Assembly (NCBI RefSeq): GCF_019132845.1
Contig: NZ_JAHSPR010000005.1
Coordinates: 248,001 to 312,000, forward strand
Origin: Advenella alkanexedens
GTDB lineage: Bacteria > Pseudomonadota > Gammaproteobacteria > Burkholderiales > Burkholderiaceae_B
Length of the DNA stretch: 64,000 bases
Reading direction: 5' to 3'
A model generated the notes under the pieces. That model was not told the origin of the DNA. It did not search any database and worked only from the letters and a program-made list of their open reading frames with translations. The translations under genes and the position numbers were made by a program. Shown one piece after another: positions 27,974-35,762 of this stretch. The number at the start of each line of letters is the position of its first letter. The first letter of the stretch is position 1.

Positions 27974-29061
27974 GTGACATCCAATGGTAGCAATATCCTG
28001 AATTCTGTTCTGCCCGGCACCGAATCAAACTCGATAAGTCCACCATGCTGGCGAACATACTCTTGTGCCAGGCTAAGTCCCAGTCCTGTTCCATCCGGCC
28101 GGCCGGTTACCAGGGGATGAAAAACACGATCATGCAATGCTTCCGGTACGCCCGCACCATTATCAATCACAGACACCACCACAACCAGACGATGCATTTT
28201 ATTCAACAATAAATGCCTGTTAAGGACACGGGTTCTTAACGTAATACGTGGACTGTCTTTAATATTGCTCGACAATAGGGACTGAGCGGCATTTTTACCA
28301 ATATTGAGATAGGCCTGAAGCAACTTGGCCATATCCGCATTCATGTCAGGAACCGACGCATCGTAATCACGTGCAATCGTGATCTGGTCACGATACTCGG
28401 CTTTCAGCAAGGCGTGCACACGCTCACAAACCTCATGAATATTAATCAGGGATAGGTTCAGGTTAGTTTGCCCTGGCCTGATCAAGCGATCAACCAGTTC
28501 CTGCAAACGATCCGCCTCGGCAATAATGACCCGTGTGTACTCCTGCAAGGCAGGATCAGACAATTCCATTTCAAGCAGTTGTGCGGCCCCTCTTAGCCCT
28601 CCCAGCGGGTTTTTGACTTCGTGACCCAGATTACGGAAAGTTTCCTGATGAATTTCAAGCTCTTTAATCAGGCGTTCATTACGCTCGGCCAGTGTGTGCT
28701 GTTCAATTTCACGCACCTCGAGAATCACACTCCAGGCCTGCTGTTCAAGTCGTTGCATGGTCGCACTCACCAGCAATTTTTCCTGACCCAGGTTTTGGAT
28801 AATGCACCCCATCAAGCCAAATGAGCTGAACTCCTCATGTAAAATGGCTTCAAAGGCATGTTCAAATGCACGAACATCCTCAAACAGGTTCTTGACAGCC
28901 ATACCCTCCAAAGATCGGCTTGAACGCTTTAACAGATGTTGACCGGCATTATTTACCCACCGAATCAGACCATCCTGGTCTAACATGAAAACAGTAGTCG
29001 CCAGCAGATCAAGCGCCTTGCAATCCTGAAGGGTGACAGGAAAAGATCCGTTTTTGTTCAT
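27970..29061 (-). CDS. glnL: Nitrogen sensor kinase NtrB
   Basis: NtrB phosphorylates or dephosphorylates NtrC depending on PII protein, which reads the glutamine/2-oxoglutarate state. ATG 29061 is chosen because GGAGAAG lies just before it; a TTG at 29064 is the only other choice. The 363 residues have an N-terminal PAS domain (about 12-120), the H box NLGHEVKNPLGGLRG with H147, N box NIGKNAAQSL and the ATP lid DNGAGVP...GRPDGTGLGLSLA. No membrane segment is present, fitting a cytosolic kinase. It is 37 bp downstream of glnA with no terminator between, and overlaps glnG. Confidence 0.95.
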   Translation of the reverse strand: MNKNGSFPVTLQDCKALDLLATTVFMLDQDGLIRWVNNAGQHLLKRSSRSLEGMAVKNLFEDVRAFEHAFEAILHEEFSSFGLMGCIIQNLGQEKLLVSATMQRLEQQAWSVILEVREIEQHTLAERNERLIKELEIHQETFRNLGHEVKNPLGGLRGAAQLLEMELSDPALQEYTRVIIAEADRLQELVDRLIRPGQTNLNLSLINIHEVCERVHALLKAEYRDQITIARDYDASVPDMNADMAKLLQAYLNIGKNAAQSLLSSNIKDSPRITLRTRVLNRHLLLNKMHRLVVVVSVIDNGAGVPEALHDRVFHPLVTGRPDGTGLGLSLAQEYVRQHGGLIEFDSVPGRTEFRILLPLDVT

Positions 29062-29098
29062 CAACTTCTCCTGTCATGGCCTGTTTACTATCGTTGAA

Positions 29099-30511
29099 TT
29101 ACAGCGAATAATACAAATCATACTCAACAGGGTGCGTAGTCATGCGCAAACGAGTCACTTCCTGCATTTTCAATTCCAGATAGGCATCCAGCATTTCATT
29201 GCTGAACACTCCACCCCGTGTCAGGAACTCACGATCTGCATCCAGGGCTTCCAAAGCTTCTTCCAGTGACGCGGCCACGGTTGGAATTTTTTTATCCTCT
29301 TCCGGTGGCAGATCGTACAGGTTTTTATCTGCAGGATCACCAGGGTGGATCTTGTTTTGAACACCGTCCAGGCCTGCCATCATCAGGGCAGAAAACGCCA
29401 GGTAAGGATTGGCCAAAGGATCGGGGAAACGGGCCTCTACACGACGGGCTTTGGGATTGCCCACATAAGGAATACGGATGGAAGCCGAACGGTTACGTGC
29501 GGAGTATGCCAGTTTGACCGGTGCCTCGAAGTGAGGAACCAGACGTTTGTACGAGTTGGTGCCTGGATTGGTAATCGCATTCAAAGCACGTGCATGCTTG
29601 ATGATACCGCCAATGTAGTACAGGGCAAACTCGGACAGACCTGCGTAACCATTACCGGCAAACAGGTTTTGACCATCTTTCCAGATAGACTGGTGAACGT
29701 GCATGCCAGAACCGTTATCACCTACGACTGGTTTGGGCATGAAGGTTGCGGTTTTACCATAAACGTGGGCAACGTTATGAACGGTATATTTAAGGATCTG
29801 GTTCCAGTCGGCACGCTCTACCAGGGTGCTGAATTTAGTACCAATTTCAAGCTGACCGGCACCGGCCACTTCATGGTGATGGATTTCCACCGGCACACCT
29901 TGCTGCTCCAGCAAAAGACACATTTCAGAACGCATGTCAGCAAAAGAATCCACGGGTGAAACAGGCACATAACCGCCTTTAACGCGAGGACGATGACCAT
30001 GATTGCCCTGCTCGGAATCTTCACTGCGAGACCAGTAAGCCTCGTCAGATTTGATTTTGTATGAACAGCCGGACATGTCATCAGACCAGGTAATGCCATC
30101 AAACACGAAAAATTCAGGTTCCGGACCAAAATAAGCGGTATCGCCCAAGCCACTGGCTTTCAGATAGGCTTCGGCGCGTTTGGCCAGGGAGCGGGGATCA
30201 CGATCATAGCCTTTCAGATCGGAAGGCTCAACCACATCACAAGTCAGAATCAGGGTGGGTTCTTCACGGAACGGATCAAGACGGGCTGTATTGGCATCGG
30301 GAATCAGCAGCATATCAGAGGCTTCAATTCCTTTCCAGCCGGCAATGGAAGAACCATCAAAGGCCTGGCCTGACTCAAACTTGTCTTCATCAACCATTTT
30401 GGAAGGAACAGTCATGTGATGTTCTTTACCAAGCGTATCGGTAAAACGAAAATCAACAAAAGTGACTTCACGTTCACTCATCAACTTCAGAATATCTTGT
30501 GGGGTTGTCAT
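29099..30511 (-). CDS. glnA: Glutamine synthetase, type I
   Basis: GlnA makes glutamine from glutamate, ammonia and ATP. ATG 30511 is taken as start: a GGAG site stands 6 bp before it and the protein (470 residues, [20 protein letters not shown]) then matches the family; an open frame continues 11 codons further but carries no signal. Seen are EPEFFVFDG, the flexible-loop/ammonia-site [10 protein letters not shown], the ATP-site [11 protein letters not shown] and the adenylylation tyrosine Y399 (NLYDLPPEE), so activity should be under GlnE control. Transcription is from a sigma-54 promoter with three NtrC sites (30566-30700). It heads glnALG. Confidence 0.97.
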   Translation of the reverse strand: MTTPQDILKLMSEREVTFVDFRFTDTLGKEHHMTVPSKMVDEDKFESGQAFDGSSIAGWKGIEASDMLLIPDANTARLDPFREEPTLILTCDVVEPSDLKGYDRDPRSLAKRAEAYLKASGLGDTAYFGPEPEFFVFDGITWSDDMSGCSYKIKSDEAYWSRSEDSEQGNHGHRPRVKGGYVPVSPVDSFADMRSEMCLLLEQQGVPVEIHHHEVAGAGQLEIGTKFSTLVERADWNQILKYTVHNVAHVYGKTATFMPKPVVGDNGSGMHVHQSIWKDGQNLFAGNGYAGLSEFALYYIGGIIKHARALNAITNPGTNSYKRLVPHFEAPVKLAYSARNRSASIRIPYVGNPKARRVEARFPDPLANPYLAFSALMMAGLDGVQNKIHPGDPADKNLYDLPPEEDKKIPTVAASLEEALEALDADREFLTRGGVFSNEMLDAYLELKMQEVTRLRMTTHPVEYDLYYSL

Positions 30512-30565
30512 GTTTTCTCCAGGAAAAGCGTAATAGCAAGCCATTCAGGCCGTTCGATATAAGTA

Positions 30566-30583
30566 AAGCAATAATCATGCCAA
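30566..30583 (-). promoter_or_regulatory. Sigma-54 promoter of glnA
   Basis: Read on the minus strand, TTGGCATGATTATTGCTT contains GG and GC exactly 10 bp apart and matches the -24/-12 consensus (TGGCAC N5 TTGCW) except for one base. It lies about 55 bp before the glnA ATG, giving a leader near 45 bases. Together with the NtrC sites upstream it is a complete nitrogen-regulated promoter. Confidence 0.85.
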
Positions 30584-30620
30584 CTATTTTTGCACGAAAA
30601 TCTGTCACTACGGTCATGAT

Positions 30621-30637
30621 TGCTGCATTTTGGTGCG
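30621..30637. promoter_or_regulatory. NtrC site 1 (weakest, nearest glnA)
   Basis: Fits GCACC-N5-GGTGC with a perfect right half and 3 of 5 in the left half. Its centre (30629) is about 55 bp upstream of the sigma-54 promoter centre. Confidence 0.55.
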
Positions 30638-30654
30638 GCAATCATGAATTATTT

Positions 30655-30671
30655 TGCACCCGATTGGTGCG
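30655..30671. promoter_or_regulatory. NtrC site 2 (perfect)
   Basis: TGCACCCGATTGGTGCG is a perfect GCACC-N5-GGTGC palindrome, the NtrC consensus. Centre 30663, about 34 bp from site 1 and 29 bp from site 3, i.e. near three helical turns each, which favours cooperative binding. Confidence 0.85.
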
Positions 30672-30683
30672 CTTAAAATAAAA

Positions 30684-30700
30684 CGCGCCAGTATGGTGCA
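30684..30700. promoter_or_regulatory. NtrC site 3 (strong, abuts hemW stop)
   Basis: GCGCC-N5-GGTGC, one mismatch from the NtrC palindrome. It ends at the base before the hemW stop codon (30701), so the glnA enhancer fills the whole intergenic space. Confidence 0.75.
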
Positions 30701-31930
30701 TTATAAAAACAAACCTTGTAAATCATTCAGAAAACGCCAGCCAAGCGGTGACGCCTTGATGCGCATGGGATCGGCATCTAACAGACCCTTTTTAAGTGCC
30801 TCTTCCAGCGGTCGGCTAATACCTGCCAAAGAAAGACTGGTGCGCTCTTCGTAACGGGATACGGGCACCCCCTCTTTCAATCGAAGTGCATTAAGCATGA
30901 ATTCAAATGGCAAATCACTGCTTTGCAGTTCACGTTCTTCAGCCAGATGAGAACCATCATGTAATACGGCCTTTTCCATCCAGGACTCGGGGTTACGTAC
31001 TTTGGCAGTTCGCACAATACGATCATGAAAACTGAGCTTGCCATGCGCACCGGGACCAATGCCAATGTAATCGCCAAACTCCCAGTAATTCACATTATGT
31101 TTTGCCCTTGCACCGGGTCGCGCATAAGCCGAAACCTCGTACTGTTCCAACCCATGCAAAGCCGTCAGCTCTATCAGCATGTCCTGCAAGGCGGCACTGG
31201 TATCGTCATCGGGCAGATCGGAGGGTGGATACTTGGCAAAAACGGTATTAGGCTCCATGGTCAAGTGGTACAAAGACAAATGCTCGGTGCCAAAAGACAA
31301 GGCGGTTTCTATCTCCTTCTGACAAGACGCCAGCGTTTGACCTGGCAAAGCATACATCAAGTCAAGATTGATGCGACTCACCGCCTTTTGGGCCATTTCA
31401 ATCGCTTCAATGGCCTGGCTGCTGTCATGAATACGCCCCAAAATGCCCAAAGCCCTATCATCAAAACTTTGTATGCCCAATGAAATGCGATTAATACCGG
31501 ATTCTGCATACTGTTTGAAACGCAAAGCCTCTGCCGTGCCCGGATTGGCTTCCAGGGTGACTTCGGTATCGGGCCAGAGATTTAAATAATTGCGCAGCAT
31601 GGCCATTAGGCGCTCCACCGCTTGCGCGGAAAGCAGGCTGGGCGTCCCTCCACCAATAAACACCGTATGAATTTGCCGCCCCCATATAAGCGGCAGGGTT
31701 TGTTCCAGATCGGCCGCCAAGGCGTTCAGATAACGCTCTTCGGGCAACTCGCCTTTTTGTGCATGGGAGTTGAAATCACAATACGGACATTTTTTTACGC
31801 ACCAGGGTACATGGATATATAAAGACAGTGGCGGCAAGCCATGGGTAAATGAAACAGCCCGGTTGACCATTCCACCCACCTGTTTTTTGCTACGGGAAAG
31901 CGCTGGAAAAACAGGGATAATTTCTTTCAT
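30701..31930 (-). CDS. hemW: Radical SAM heme chaperone HemW
   Basis: HemW binds heme and a 4Fe-4S cluster and is thought to insert heme into respiratory proteins; it is often mis-named coproporphyrinogen oxidase HemN. The 409 residues show the radical-SAM CX3CX2C motif (C44, C48, C51 in CVKKCPYCDF), the GGGTPS motif and the ISLGIQSFDDRALGILGR block. HemN-specific extra cysteine is not seen. ATG 31930 lies 6 bp after the rdgB stop; an internal ATG at residue 21 is an alternative start, as the first 30 residues are not part of the conserved fold. It ends the rph-rdgB-hemW operon. Confidence 0.92.
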   Translation of the reverse strand: MKEIIPVFPALSRSKKQVGGMVNRAVSFTHGLPPLSLYIHVPWCVKKCPYCDFNSHAQKGELPEERYLNALAADLEQTLPLIWGRQIHTVFIGGGTPSLLSAQAVERLMAMLRNYLNLWPDTEVTLEANPGTAEALRFKQYAESGINRISLGIQSFDDRALGILGRIHDSSQAIEAIEMAQKAVSRINLDLMYALPGQTLASCQKEIETALSFGTEHLSLYHLTMEPNTVFAKYPPSDLPDDDTSAALQDMLIELTALHGLEQYEVSAYARPGARAKHNVNYWEFGDYIGIGPGAHGKLSFHDRIVRTAKVRNPESWMEKAVLHDGSHLAEERELQSSDLPFEFMLNALRLKEGVPVSRYEERTSLSLAGISRPLEEALKKGLLDADPMRIKASPLGWRFLNDLQGLFL

Positions 31931-31936
31931 GATGGT

Positions 31937-32545
31937 TTAATTGGCCTGTAAATCGGCAAGCAGTTTTTTCAGGGCAATTGCCCGGTGACTTTGACGGTTC
32001 TTTACCTCGGGGGCGAGCTCGGCGGCGGTACAGCCCAATTCGGGCAAATAAAAATACGGATCGTAGCCAAAGCCATTGCTGCCTGCCGCCTGCATGGCAA
32101 TTTCACCTTTCCAGACCCCTTGGGCAATAATGGGACATGGGTCAGCGGCGGACCTTACAAACACCAGCAAAGCGATATAGGCGGCAGAACGGTCGGTTTC
32201 ATTTTCCAGTTGTTTTAACAAACGCAGATTATTGTTCTGGTCTGATTTTTCTTCACCGAACAAAGTGGCGTAACGCGCTGACAATACGCCTGGCGCGCCA
32301 GCCAGTGCATTAACGGTCAGACCGGAATCATCGGCAATCGCAGGCAGTCCGGTATACTTGCTGGCATGACGCGCCTTGGCCAGGGCATTTTCCACAAACG
32401 TGTCAAAAGGCTCTTCGGCCTCGGGCACAGCCAGCTCTCCCTGGGGAACCAGCTCTATGCCCAGAGGCTCGAACAATGCCTTGAACTCTTTCAGCTTACC
32501 CTGGTTATTGGAAGCCAGTACCACTTTTCCCTTGAAACTCACCAC
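31937..32545 (-). CDS. rdgB: XTP/dITP pyrophosphatase RdgB
   Basis: House-cleaning enzyme that hydrolyses dITP, dXTP and ITP to monophosphates and so keeps deaminated purines out of DNA. The 202 residues include the nucleotide-binding VLASNNQGKLKEF, the acidic FVENALAKARHASK and ADDSGL motifs, and the C-terminal NGFGYDPYF and SHRAIAL blocks, all diagnostic. Start is GTG 32545 (first of two consecutive GTG codons) with AGGAC before it. It is 32 bp after rph and 6 bp before hemW. Confidence 0.95.
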   Translation of the reverse strand: MVSFKGKVVLASNNQGKLKEFKALFEPLGIELVPQGELAVPEAEEPFDTFVENALAKARHASKYTGLPAIADDSGLTVNALAGAPGVLSARYATLFGEEKSDQNNNLRLLKQLENETDRSAAYIALLVFVRSAADPCPIIAQGVWKGEIAMQAAGSNGFGYDPYFYLPELGCTAAELAPEVKNRQSHRAIALKKLLADLQAN

Positions 32546-32577
32546 ATTACGTCCTGATTGTTGTTACTTGATAATGA

Positions 32578-33324
32578 TTAAACCGGCCATGCATCTTGTT
32601 GAACGCGCAACAAACCGGCAATTCCCTTTTCAGCCAGCATCAGCAGGCTATCCAGCTCCTGACGACTGAAAGGATGCCCTTCCGCGGTACCCTGAACCTC
32701 GACAAACTGGCCGCTACCCGTCATGACAACATTCATGTCGGCATCGCAGTTGGAGTCCTCTTCGTAATCAAGATCCAGAACCGGATAGCCCTTGTACATG
32801 CCTACGGAAATAGCCGCCACCCGGTCTTTAAGCGGGTTTTCGGTAATTTGCCCGGTTTTGAGCAGGTGTGAAACCGCATCAGCCAGGGCAATCCAGGCTC
32901 CGGTGATACTGGCACAACGGGTACCGCCATCAGCCTGGATCACGTCGCAATCAAGATGAATGGTGCGTTCTCCCAGTTTTTCAAGATCTATAATGGCACG
33001 CAGGCTGCGACCAATAAGACGCTGGATTTCCTGGGTGCGGCCACTTTGCTTGCCACGCGCCGCTTCGCGATCACTGCGAGTATGGGTAGACCGGGGTAAC
33101 ATGCCATATTCAGCCGTTACCCAACCTTTTCCCTGCCCCTTTAAAAAGGGCGGCACTTTGTCCAAGACGCTGGCATTGCACAACACATGCGTGTTACCCA
33201 TCTTGATTAATACAGACCCTTCTGCATAAGGAGTGTAAGAACGCTCAACCTGCACTTTTCGCAAGCCATTGGGTTCTCTGTCTGAAGGTCGTTTGAAGTC
33301 TATTGTCAGATCATTGCCTGGCAT
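32578..33324 (-). CDS. rph: Ribonuclease PH
   Basis: Phosphate-dependent 3'-5' exoribonuclease that trims tRNA 3' ends. ATG 33324 is preferred: AGGTGA stands before it and the 248-residue product then has the family length; the frame stays open 16 codons upstream without a ribosome site. Motifs: [17 protein letters not shown] at the N terminus, the phosphate-site [16 protein letters not shown] and the catalytic-core [20 protein letters not shown]. First gene of rph-rdgB-hemW, divergent from yicC across 133 bp. Confidence 0.95.
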   Translation of the reverse strand: MPGNDLTIDFKRPSDREPNGLRKVQVERSYTPYAEGSVLIKMGNTHVLCNASVLDKVPPFLKGQGKGWVTAEYGMLPRSTHTRSDREAARGKQSGRTQEIQRLIGRSLRAIIDLEKLGERTIHLDCDVIQADGGTRCASITGAWIALADAVSHLLKTGQITENPLKDRVAAISVGMYKGYPVLDLDYEEDSNCDADMNVVMTGSGQFVEVQGTAEGHPFSRQELDSLLMLAEKGIAGLLRVQQDAWPV

Positions 33325-33457
33325 GCTTTCACCTATGTAATTAACGTTGGTAACATTGTAGTATGAGGACATTGAAAAATGGAGTTTTCCTTATTTTCCG
33401 ATGTGGATTAACATACCACAGCAACAAAATTCACCAACATATACTTTGGAAATATTT

Positions 33458-34366
33458 ATGATTCAAAGCATGACTGCTTTTGGCAGCGCCCAGACCGAAT
33501 CGGAATTGGGCACGATTACCGTCGAACTTAAAAGTGTTAACAGCCGCTATCTGGATTTGAATTTTCGCATTCCCGATGAATTGCGACAAACGGAAAACGG
33601 CCTGCGTGAACTGCTAACCGGTAAAATCAACCGTGGAAAACTGGAAGCCCGGGTTTCCTTCATAAAAAACCAGGATGCAGCTACGCTTTCAGTTGATCCC
33701 GCCCTGCTTCAGGCTATTGCCACCCTGCTGGCAGACGTGCGTGCCGTTATTCCCGACACCGAGGCCCCCAAACTGTCCGAACTGGTAAGCTGGCCCAGCC
33801 AGAAAGCCAAACCCGATTCCAACACCGAATGGCACAAACAGTGCCTGGAAACCGCCCGGCTGGCCATTGAAGAATTTATTACTGCGCGTAATCGCGAAGG
33901 TGAACGCCTTGCCAACGCCATGCGATCCTATGCCACAGCCATGACCGGGATTGTTGACACGGTTGAAGCCCTTTTGCCCGAAGTACATGCCGAGTACCGC
34001 ACAAAACTGGCCACCAAACTGCAGGAAACCCTGGAGGCGGCCTGCCCCAATGGCTTGCAGCACCTGAGTGCAGAAGAACTGTCTGCCCGCATCGCCAGCG
34101 AATCGGCGCTATTTTCATTACGCATTGATGTGGAAGAAGAAATCACCCGCCTGCGTTCCCATATCAAAGAACTGCAATTGTTGCTGGATGGCAAAACCAA
34201 CAGCAAACAAAGCACCGGCAAACGGCTGGATTTTTTGTTCCAGGAAATGAACCGGGAAGTGAATACCCTGGGCTCCAAGTCCAGCTCTTTGGAAATTACC
34301 CAGGCTGTGATAAACCTGAAGCTTTATGTAGAACAGCTGCGCGAACAGTCGCAGAATATTGAATAG
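33458..34366 (+). CDS. yicC: YicC-family endoribonuclease
   Basis: YicC-family proteins are endoribonucleases linked to small-RNA turnover in E. coli. ATG 33458 is chosen since a TGGAAA-like site precedes it and the protein then begins MIQSMTAFG, the family N terminus; the frame is open 19 codons further but those residues are not conserved. The 302-residue product ends in the DUF1732 domain with KRLDFLFQEMNREVNTLGSK and INLKLYVEQLREQSQNIE. In relatives yicC is close to gmk; here 12.5 kb of other genes intervene. A terminator-like hairpin follows. Confidence 0.93.
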   Translation: MIQSMTAFGSAQTESELGTITVELKSVNSRYLDLNFRIPDELRQTENGLRELLTGKINRGKLEARVSFIKNQDAATLSVDPALLQAIATLLADVRAVIPDTEAPKLSELVSWPSQKAKPDSNTEWHKQCLETARLAIEEFITARNREGERLANAMRSYATAMTGIVDTVEALLPEVHAEYRTKLATKLQETLEAACPNGLQHLSAEELSARIASESALFSLRIDVEEEITRLRSHIKELQLLLDGKTNSKQSTGKRLDFLFQEMNREVNTLGSKSSSLEITQAVINLKLYVEQLREQSQNIE

Positions 34367-34386
34367 GCCCGATCAGCGCCTGCATG

Positions 34387-34424
34387 CCCTGCCAAACCAA
34401 AACATCACCCCATAATTGGCAGGG
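34387..34424 (+). terminator. Hairpin after yicC
   Basis: A perfect 9-bp inverted repeat (CCCTGCCAA at 34387-34395, complement at 34416-34424) with a 20-base loop stands 20 bp after the yicC stop. The following TTAATATTCC is only loosely T-rich, so it is a probable but weak terminator. The rest of the 230-bp gap holds no recognised gene. Confidence 0.5.
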
Positions 34425-34596
34425 TTAATATTCCTTCAAAATTCAACAGATATTCAATTTAACAAAAAATTGATACACTCTAACCGACTGCCTGATCGAT
34501 ACCGATTCTGGCTTTACAACAAAGACATCTCAATCATCAATCACAATTAAAACATCCATCAAAAAAAGGGGCTGGATTCGTAAGGGGGCTGAATTC

Positions 34597-35679
34597 GTGA
34601 AAAAGAAACTACTTGCCATGACACTCATCATGGGTGTTTCAGGTGTCGCACAGGCACAACTCTCCGTAACTCTATATGGAACTTTAGATAGTGGCTTCGG
34701 GTACAAATCCGTAAAGAACAAAAACACCGGCACCAGAGACAAACAAGACGGCATGTTTAGCGGTGTATGGTCCAGCAACTCCTGGGGAATGAAAGGCAGT
34801 GAGGATCTGGGGAATGGCCTGCACGCCACCTTCAAACTGGAAAGCGGCTTTAACCTGGAAAATGGTGAAGGCTCCAGCAATCATTTCTTCAAAACCACCA
34901 CCCTGGGACTGAGCAGTGAAAAATGGGGCAGCCTGACGTTTGGCCGTATAGGCAATTCCGTACAGGGTTATGCCGGCTTTATAGCCGGCCCGGATGATGA
35001 AGAAGGCTTGTCCGACATCAGCAACACCTTCAGTGCAGCGGGTTCAAATAAAGCAAACAACACGATCGTTTACACCTCGCCCAATTTCAATGGCCTTGAC
35101 TTCTCGATTGGCTATTCCTCCAATACGCAAGGCGAACAAAGCACGGATAGTGACGATGACATCAAACTGATAACCTCGGCACTGGGCTACAACAAAGGTC
35201 CCTTGTCGCTGGCCCTGGGTTACGACCGCCTGAAAGCGGATAGCTGGCAAAAACCCGTGCATTCCTGGATCGTGGCCGGCAGCTATGACTTTAATGTACT
35301 GACACTTGCCGTGGCAGTCGGCCAGGATATCAATGGTCGTCAGTCCGGGTTGGGTTCTTTTGCGACCTCACCGGATTTCAAATACTGGAATTCCGGCTAT
35401 ACCAAAAACTTCAAAACAACAGGTTTTACCATCAACGCAACCGTGCCTGTCAACGCTGCTTCCAGTGCAATCGTGGGCTGGAGCACATCGCGCGCCAGCA
35501 AGGCTTTCAACGATACGTATAACCTGGATAAACGACAGCAAAACATCTATAGCGCAGGCTATAGCTATAACCTGTCCAAACGTACGTCACTGTATGCACT
35601 GGGCGCCTATGTCACCGGTTTCTCATACCAAAACGTAAGTGGAAAACAAATCATGGTGGGTCTGGACCATAGTTTTTAA
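34597..35679 (+). CDS. Outer-membrane porin (Gram-negative general porin type)
   Basis: A trimeric 16-strand porin of the betaproteobacterial Porin_4/OmpC-like type, for diffusion of small solutes. The start is GTG 34597 with AGGGGG before it. A signal peptide (1-20, cut after AQA) leads into QLSVTLYGTLDSGFGY, then SSNSWGMKGSEDLGNGLHA and SLTFGRIGNSV, the usual first strands and loop-3 region; the chain ends in Phe (GLDHSF), the signal for the outer-membrane insertion machine. Length 360. It stands before the molybdenum-hydroxylase operon after 83 bp, so it may serve entry of that enzyme's substrate, which is inference. Confidence 0.9.
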   Translation: MKKKLLAMTLIMGVSGVAQAQLSVTLYGTLDSGFGYKSVKNKNTGTRDKQDGMFSGVWSSNSWGMKGSEDLGNGLHATFKLESGFNLENGEGSSNHFFKTTTLGLSSEKWGSLTFGRIGNSVQGYAGFIAGPDDEEGLSDISNTFSAAGSNKANNTIVYTSPNFNGLDFSIGYSSNTQGEQSTDSDDDIKLITSALGYNKGPLSLALGYDRLKADSWQKPVHSWIVAGSYDFNVLTLAVAVGQDINGRQSGLGSFATSPDFKYWNSGYTKNFKTTGFTINATVPVNAASSAIVGWSTSRASKAFNDTYNLDKRQQNIYSAGYSYNLSKRTSLYALGAYVTGFSYQNVSGKQIMVGLDHSF

Positions 35680-35762
35680 TTTTCCAGCTGTCGGTTCAAT
35701 ATATTTTTCAGGGGTTGGCCCAAAAAAACAAACCGACCCCCAATCAAGATCAGGAGCAGGCT

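Noticed and set aside
29345-29959. 204-codon open frame antisense to glnA
   Set aside because: Shadow of a highly conserved gene; no start signal.
32569-32583. Fur-box-like sequence TGATAATGATTAAAC
   Set aside because: One half is perfect but the other is poor (11 of 14 overall), and it overlaps the rph stop codon; likely chance in an A+T-rich spot.
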